Shown here in pieces: positions 58,208 to 64,000 of a stretch of 64,000 nucleotides of DNA. Numbering within the stretch: position 1 is the first letter of the stretch; each line of letters opens with the position of its first letter. A program made the translations under genes and the position numbers. The DNA comes from Rhodocollybia butyracea (taxonomy: Eukaryota; Basidiomycota; Agaricomycetes; Agaricales; Omphalotaceae): assembly GCA_015501585.1 (NCBI GenBank), contig JADNRY010000346.1:1-64000 (forward strand), in the 5' to 3' direction. Below the pieces are notes generated by a model. That model worked only from the letters and a program-made list of their open reading frames with translations. It did no database searches and had not been told where the DNA came from.

Positions 58208-60378
58208 TACCCATATCAGAGAAAGATACACTCCCGCTACGGACCTTTCACTGATGTCGCTCCGTCCCCAGATACAGGACCTACGGAAGAGTAAGTCTCT
58301 GTACTTTCATTAACCGGGCATTTTCTAAACTTCCTTCCAGATTCGTTGTATCCAACCCTGCGAACGGTCAAGAGCTTTGCACGTAAGCTTCGGCATGTAT
58401 TGCATACTTTCTCCTCTCCACACCATCTGTTTTACTATACAGTGTCGCATCCCCATCTCCAAAATTCATCACCTCAGTAATTCAATCCGCCCAAACCACT
58501 TTTACCTCAGGCGTATGGTCAAAGGCACCTGCGTTAGAACGATCCAAAGTCCTCTTGCGCCTAGCTAGGATTTTAGAAGAGCGCGTCCCGGAAATGGCAA
58601 GGATCGAGAGTTTGCAGACTGGGAGAACGATACGAGAGATGAGTGTTCAGTTGGGCAGGTTGCCGGATTGGTTGTGAGTACGCTTTGTACTTGGTTTCTG
58701 TTTCGTGTCGTTCACGCCTGACCTAGCCCGTTCTTGATTTGTGATTAGAGATTATTATGCCGCCCTGCTTCGGACTCGTCAGGATTTCATTGCTCCTACA
58801 CAAGGGAAACTCTTGAACTATGTTCAGAGGGTCCCGCTGGGTGTTGTTGCTCAGATAACTGTGCGTTCCTCGTGCTCATTTCTTACCGCGTTCATCTCAT
58901 TCTTCGATAGCCCTTCAATCACCCTCTCTTAATCGCAGTCAAGAAGATTGTTCCTGCTCTTGCAGCAGGGAACAGTGTCATTGTAAAGCCTTCCGAGGTG
59001 AGTGGATATTATACTGCTTGAGTCACACTGACATGATACCCTTCTCTAGCAAGCACCTATAACAGTGCTCGAATTCGCGCAAATGGCTGCTAAAGCCGGA
59101 CGTTAGTGTTTCTCCACCCGTTTTTGATAACCATATTGAAACTGATGATTTTCCCAGTGCCCCCAGGTGTCCTCTCTGTTCTCCCAGGACTCGGACACAC
59201 GGTAGGAAAAGCCATCGTGAGCAATCCGCTCATTCGCAAAGTCGATATTACTGTAAGTCATTTACCGCTCGGCACACTATTCACCTACCTATCGTCATCC
59301 AATTAGGCAGGAACAGAAACCGGTCGTGCGTTAGGGAGTATCGTTGGTGGAAACTTGGCTTCGTATACAGCTGAGCTTGGTGGCAAGGTCCGTGACACAC
59401 TATCCTGCTCTTCCTTTTCCTTCCCCCCTCTCATACCCCCTCAGGCCCCAATACTCATCTTTTCCGACTCCGATATCGAATCCGCTGTCAACGGCGCAGC
59501 CTTCGCTTCATTCGTCGCGTCTGGCCAAACTTGCGTCTCCGGAACACGTCTAATCGTCCAAACCCAAATCTACGACACATTCCTCGAACGGTTCCTCGCC
59601 AAAGTGCAGTCTATCCGCCGGCGAATGGGGGATCCTCTGAATCCCAAATCCAGTATGGGGAGCGTTATCTCTGCGAGGCATCTCGAAAGGATCGAGGGCA
59701 TGGTCGGAAGGACGAGGGGGAAGGTTTTGGCGGGAGGCGGAAGAATGATAGGTAAATCAGAACTGGACGGGTTTGATTTTAGTAAAGGAAGCTTTTATCC
59801 TCCGACTGTGATTACGGACATTGAGGTTGAAGACGAATTGTGGCAGGAGGAGGTATTTGGGCCGGTTGTGGTTGTTAAACGGTTTACAGTAAGCTCTGTT
59901 TGTCTACACTGTTGGGCTAATTCAAGAGACCTGATCATCATAGCACGAGGCGGAAGGTGTCGCTCTGGCCAACGAATGTAAATATGGTCTCGGCGCTGGA
60001 ATATGGACTACAGATCTTTCTCGGGGTCATCGCGTTGCTTCTCAGATTGAAGCTGGGTTGTGCTGGGTCAATACGCATCATAGAAATGATCCTAGTAGCC
60101 CTTGGTGCGTGTTGTGACGTTGTTTTATCAATACTTATCACATTTACTCATTCGTGTTTGTAGGGGCGGTATGAAGGAAAGCGGAATAGGGCGAGAGAAC
60201 GGTTTGGAGGCGTTTGAAGCATGTACGTTTCAACTGCTGCGCCGCTCTGACTTCTCATCTGACCTTTTGTATAGACACCCAAAGCAAATCTACTATCGTG
60301 AATATTGCTTCCACTGAAGAGACAAGGAAGACGGATGATTGGTTTGCGGAAAGTGGTGAAGCTCGCAGGTATGGCTGA
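58208..60378 (+). CDS. Aldehyde dehydrogenase (NAD(P)-dependent)
   Basis: Full ALDH fold in about eleven exons: EFVVSNPANGQELCT, SGVWSKAPALERSKVLLRLA, YVQRVPLGVVAQITPFNHPL, KKIVPALAAGNSVIVKPSE (cofactor-binding Lys), GVPPGVLSVLPGLGHTVGKA, ITAGTETGRALGSIVGG, YTAELGGKAPILIF with the catalytic Glu, VASGQTCVSGTRLIVQ with the catalytic Cys, EEVFGPVVVVKRF, ANECKYGLGAGIWTTD, CWVNTHH and GGMKESGIGRENGLEAF. It oxidises aldehydes to acids; the substrate is unknown. The first exon is not resolved: the frame opens after an acceptor at 58207, and the upstream ATG at 58142 does not splice in frame. The stop is at 60376-60378, 100 bp from the convergent Vps60 stop. Confidence 0.88.
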
Positions 60379-60478
60379 GGAATCTTTCGAACACATCTAG
60401 TCCAAATTCTTGTATTACAATACATGTATACCCAATCAATACCTAACGTCCGTGAGTGCAGAAGAAAAGTCGTAACAT

Positions 60479-61391
60479 CTAACTTGTAGCCTTCACAGCT
60501 TCGTGAGTGGGTGTCTGCAAGCAAAGCATGTATTAACAATGAGTTATATCGAAGGACAGAACAACGCACCTCAGACATTTCAACTGGAGGTTCATCGATA
60601 AAGTCTGGAACTTTGTTCATATCGCTTAGATATGATGGTCCCTCTTCCTCTTCCTCAAACTGTAACGCGTCCAACTCTGGAAAGATGTTAGCTCGGACAT
60701 GGGCGAACATATGGTGTCAACTAACCGGCTTCCAAATCCGCTTCATCAAGCTCGTCTGGTACAGCATATGAACGTCCTAGAGACTCTTGGATTTCATTGG
60801 CGCGTTCCAGTAGATCTTCCATTTCATCATGGATGTCCTTTACACCGCCAACGGTCAACTAGGTTCAAGGTATTCCGCGCAAACACATACTTCGATTTTG
60901 TCAAGATTGATCTTCCCATACTGCTTCTTTATCTCTTTATTTGAAGCTTGCAGCGCATCAACAGTAGCCATCGTATTCCGCAGATTCTCCGTAGTTAGCG
61001 CAGCACTCTCCATATTGAACGACTGCTGCGTTAACTGCGAGAGTTGTGATTCGTACATCTTCTTTTGCTTTAGAGTCCGTAATGCGCGTTGTTGAATGGC
61101 TTCCTGGTCGATGATTCAGTATTTTGTACGTTGAGAGTAGAGCGTAGATAGTACACACCTTTCCAGGCCCATTCCGAAGCTTGCTCATCTGATCCTTGTA
61201 CCTCGAGAGCTCACCATCTAGTTTCTTGATTTTAACTTCGATCGAGGCAACCCTGGTATCTGTCTGCAGGCTCCAGCACATGAACGTCGTTTATAACTTT
61301 GTAGTAAAGTCAAGATACTAACTGAGGCAATCGCGTCTTGTAGAGTGGGTTTGGGTTTTTTGGAAGCAGATGATCCGAAAATGCGATTCAT
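60479..61391 (-). CDS. VPS60: ESCRT-III subunit Vps60 (CHMP5)
   Basis: Start [20 protein letters not shown] is the conserved Vps60 beginning. Then [95 protein letters not shown], and the acidic MIM-bearing C-terminus [40 protein letters not shown]. It forms helical filaments with Vps20/Snf7 relatives and binds the Vta1-Vps4 regulator during endosomal sorting. Five or six short introns interrupt it. The total length of about 220 residues agrees with the family and the frame is intact. A more upstream in-frame start was rejected since it precedes the conserved MNR. Confidence 0.92.
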
Positions 61392-61747
61392 TGGATGGAT
61401 TGGAAATTGAGAACTACTGTAATGAAGATGATGTGAGAGAAACAAGAGGCGTTGAATTAGACGCTGGTCTAACTAGGACTTCTGCGCAAACAATATATAA
61501 ATACAAGGCAATGAGCTCATACTGGTACACGCAATAATCGCAAGAAAAGTTAGTCTTGTAATCCAGAATTTTCGAGAGAGGCGAGGGGCGGGGAGAAATC
61601 ATTCAGTGTTGCGGCCACTGAAGGAAAACCATCGCTGTAGTGGCAAAAACACTTGCGTTCCATCGCCCAGCGAAATACCTATCAAAGAGTCTTGTAAAGT
61701 ATGACTACCCATACCCGACAAGATACAAGACGAATATCGGCATCGTT

Positions 61748-62844
61748 TTACTCATACCATGCCACCTCTTCATACTTTGTGCCATCGATATTAGTTCCCA
61801 CACCAAAGGATTCCCATTCATCCAGCTCGGCCAGTCGTCGTTTCAGACGTCTCTTGATCAAACCCACAGCATCATCCCCCAATGCAAATCGAACAGGCAA
61901 TGCTTTGTCTGTCTTCAGCATAACAACATCCAGTACTTTGTTGGCGCCTTTATCTGGATCTCCTATCTCTTTTCCAGAGCCTTCTCGGAACAAGTTATAG
62001 TAATAGTGTTAATTCATAATCATTAATCTACGCAAGAGTCAATAATCAATTTCAAAGGCTGAAATCCATACTCACAGTATTGTTGGAGACTTAGTGTTTG
62101 GGGCTGACGCAACTGAAGTGCGGAACGCGCCAAGGTTAACAGACATAGCTCGTATGTTGAAAGGACCGAGCTCATGTGCCCAAGTCTCTGTGAGGCCTGA
62201 AAGATGATTTCAGACTCAAGGATGAAGCGTATCGGTTCTACTCACACTCAAGAGCTGCTTTGCTTGCAGCGTACATCCCCCCTCCACTGAGCGCACTATA
62301 AGATCCTGCAGAACTAACATTTACAATTGTCCCTGTCTTTCGAGCGCGAAGGTGTGGCATGAACGCGTTTGTGATATGATGATGCCGAAAAAGTTTGTGT
62401 CAAATTGTGACTTGACTTCCTCAGGTCTAGAGGGATTTAATTACCAATAGCACACAAACACTGTTGAAACAGATAAGTGCGAAAGGGCATACGTGATCTC
62501 TTCAATTGCTCCACCTAGAAGCCATCCAGCATTGTTGACAAGGATATCGACCTGGCCGCTATATTAACAAGCAAGTTGGCTGTGCTAGGCCATTGAGGTT
62601 TGCAACAATTTACTCACAATGCATTGATGGCCTTTTCAGCGAATGATTTTATTTCTTGAGGGCTATCAGTGACATCCAGAGTAAAAATTTGAGCTCCTTT
62701 ATCTCCCAAGTCCGTAATGGCTGATAAACGACGTGCAGTAGCGACAACACGTAAACCTCTTATGAGGGCATTCTGCGCTAGGGACCTTCCAAAGCCAGTA
62801 GAGCATCCAGTAATAAGAATCACAGGGGACTCCGATGAGGACAT
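61748..62844 (-). CDS. Short-chain dehydrogenase/reductase, copy 1
   Basis: MSSSESPVILITGCSTGFGR carries the TGxxxGxG nucleotide site. Then VVATARRLSAI, QVDILVNNAGWLLGG (NNAG), NVSSAGSYSALSGG, and GMYAASKAALE with the catalytic YxxxK. LTETWAHELGPFNIRAMSVN and the C-terminal GDPDKGANKVLDVVMLKTDK, ALPVRFALGDDAV follow. An NAD(P)H-dependent carbonyl or alcohol oxidoreductase; substrate unknown. Near 62374 the sequence lacks one base relative to copy 2 (FGII then NITNAF), breaking the frame. The ATG at 62842-62844 was chosen since it directly precedes the SSSESP leader. Copy 2 lies 460 bp upstream on the same strand. Confidence 0.83.
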
Positions 62845-63307
62845 GGCTGGGCAAGTTAATGGTGGTACTAAAACAAAAGATTGGTTCACTTCATGATGCA
62901 TGATCCTGGGGAAACCTGGTTATAGCCAATCGTAGGCGAAGTAAAAATAGAGCATCTGGGGCCAGATCCAGAAGCCAAGATTTCCTGGTCCACGAGCGCT
63001 GAGCAACATGTCCACCACCAGCCATCAAGGTCTCGCTCGAACAACTCATTCTTTGAGCCTTTACAGCTTGCAATTGACGATGGATCGCTCGGAACCCTGA
63101 ACAATGGGGCCAAGAAGTTGAAGGACGGTGAGCATGTGCTGTCATTGTGTGGGTAAGGCAGCAGAAACCTGATAGAATTCCTTGGGTGTTGAATCGAAAG
63201 ATATTCGAGTGATAGACGCCCGTGAAAATTTCCCAAGAGTAAAGCAGATTTTGATTGCTCATGTTACTACTAGATGGTTGTACAGCACGAGTAATTTGTC
63301 ATCGTTT
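62845..63307. other. Spacer between tandem SDR genes
   Basis: Overlapping 116-123-residue minus frames have no motif. Likely promoter of copy 1 and 3' region of copy 2. Confidence 0.4.
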
Positions 63308-64000
63308 CATTCATACCATGCCATCTCTTCATACTTTGTCCCATCTATACCAGTTCGTACCGAAGGATTCCCATTCATCCAGTTCTGCGAGTCGCTGTTT
63401 CAAACTTCTTCTGACCAAACCCACAGAGTCATCTCCCAAAGTAAATCGAACGGGCAATGGCCTGTCTGTCTTCAACATAACAACATCCAATAGCTTCTTC
63501 GCGGCCTTTTCCGGATCTCCCAATTCCTTGCCAGAACTTTCGTGGTACTCTTGTCGAATTGGTGTGCCAAATCGTAACCATCGATCTATTTATGTCACTC
63601 TCAATAAGCCATTTCAAGGGCAATAAAGACGCTCACAGATTTTGTAGGAAGCTTGTGACTTGAAGGTAAAGCAATTGAAGTACGGAAATTGCCAAGAGTA
63701 ACAGACATGGCTCGTATGTTGAAAGCAGCGAGCTCATGTGCCCAAGTCTCCGTGAGGCCTGCCAAAAGAGACAATTTTAAAGGCCTATAAAACATGTTAA
63801 ATATACTAACATTCAACAGCTGCTTTGCTTGTACAGTAGATTCCTATTCCACTGACAGCAACATAAGATCCCGCAGAGCTGATATTTACAAGCGTCCCTG
63901 TCTTTCGAGATCGAAAATGTGGCAGGAACGCGTTTGTAATGTTAATGACGCTGAACAAGTTTGTGTCGAATTGCGATTTGACTTGCTCTGGTCTGAAGTA
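63308..64000 (-). CDS. Short-chain dehydrogenase/reductase, copy 2 (5' part beyond window)
   Basis: Tandem paralog of copy 1, N-terminus cut by the window end. Visible parts: NITNAFLPHFRSRK, NISSAGSYVAVSGIGIYCTS plus KAAVE (YxxxK with T in the loop), LTETWAHELAAFNIRAMSVT, GDPEKAAKKLLDVVMLKTDR, LPVRFTLGDDSVGLVRR, RLAELDEWESFGTN. Near 63350 the frame shifts relative to copy 1. One frame stops at 63329 (WYRWDKV); the homologous frame (GIDGTKYEEMAWYE) stops at 63308. An indel there, real or technical, decides between them. Confidence 0.75.

Noticed and set aside
1..64000. CRISPR arrays, prokaryotic operons or viral genes
   Set aside because: Pervasive spliceosomal introns and eukaryotic proteins throughout; no spaced repeats or viral hallmark genes seen.

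Overview
This window is nuclear DNA from a filamentous fungus, almost certainly a basidiomycete of the Agaricomycetes. The genes are dense and on both strands, and almost all are cut by many 45-75 nt GT-AG introns. The repertoire is typical of that group: expanded G-alpha paralogs, a GAL80-like oxidoreductase pair, DUF2235 and DUF4112 proteins, a metacaspase, and a lineage-specific EF-hand plus zinc-finger protein. No prokaryotic operon, CRISPR or viral gene was seen. The species cannot be named from sequence alone.

Layout. 1-7.9 kb: the Pol I largest subunit RPA1 (minus, 3' end cut by the window), an AP-1 accessory LAA2-like protein, and a divergent RRN11-like Pol I initiation factor. 8.4-12.9 kb: a tandem segmental duplication carrying two divergent G-alpha genes, followed by a TA-flanked inverted-repeat element. 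14-20 kb: a small SMP-type protein, a membrane-anchored spermidine-synthase-like protein, a flavin monooxygenase, and an intron-bearing tRNA-Asp. 21-25.5 kb: two GAL80-like genes flanking a second inverted-repeat element. 27-29.7 kb: a metacaspase in about 20 exons. 31.4-33.1 kb: RCC1 (RanGEF). 33.5-34.6 kb: telomere-like repeats, GC hairpins and tRNA relics. 35.9-40 kb: a DUF2235 hydrolase and an unknown protein. 40.4-47.1 kb: two 2-oxoglutarate/Fe(II) oxygenase copies, the first broken by an insertion. 47.4-53.7 kb: DUF4112 and EF-hand/zinc-finger genes. 54.5-64 kb: a BTB protein, a PAR32-like protein, an aldehyde dehydrogenase, ESCRT-III Vps60, and two tandem short-chain dehydrogenases (the second cut by the window end).

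Two themes stand out. First, gene structure: tiny exons (6, 12, 14, 18, 21, 25, 26 nt) carry the catalytic cores of RPA1, the monooxygenase and the metacaspase, and five introns use GC-AG boundaries. Second, many conserved genes show single-base frameshifts, mostly in homopolymer runs. This points to systematic homopolymer errors in the assembly, so 'broken' genes here should be judged with care. The G-alpha pair is the most unusual protein feature: both copies share substitutions at positions normally needed for GTP binding and hydrolysis.
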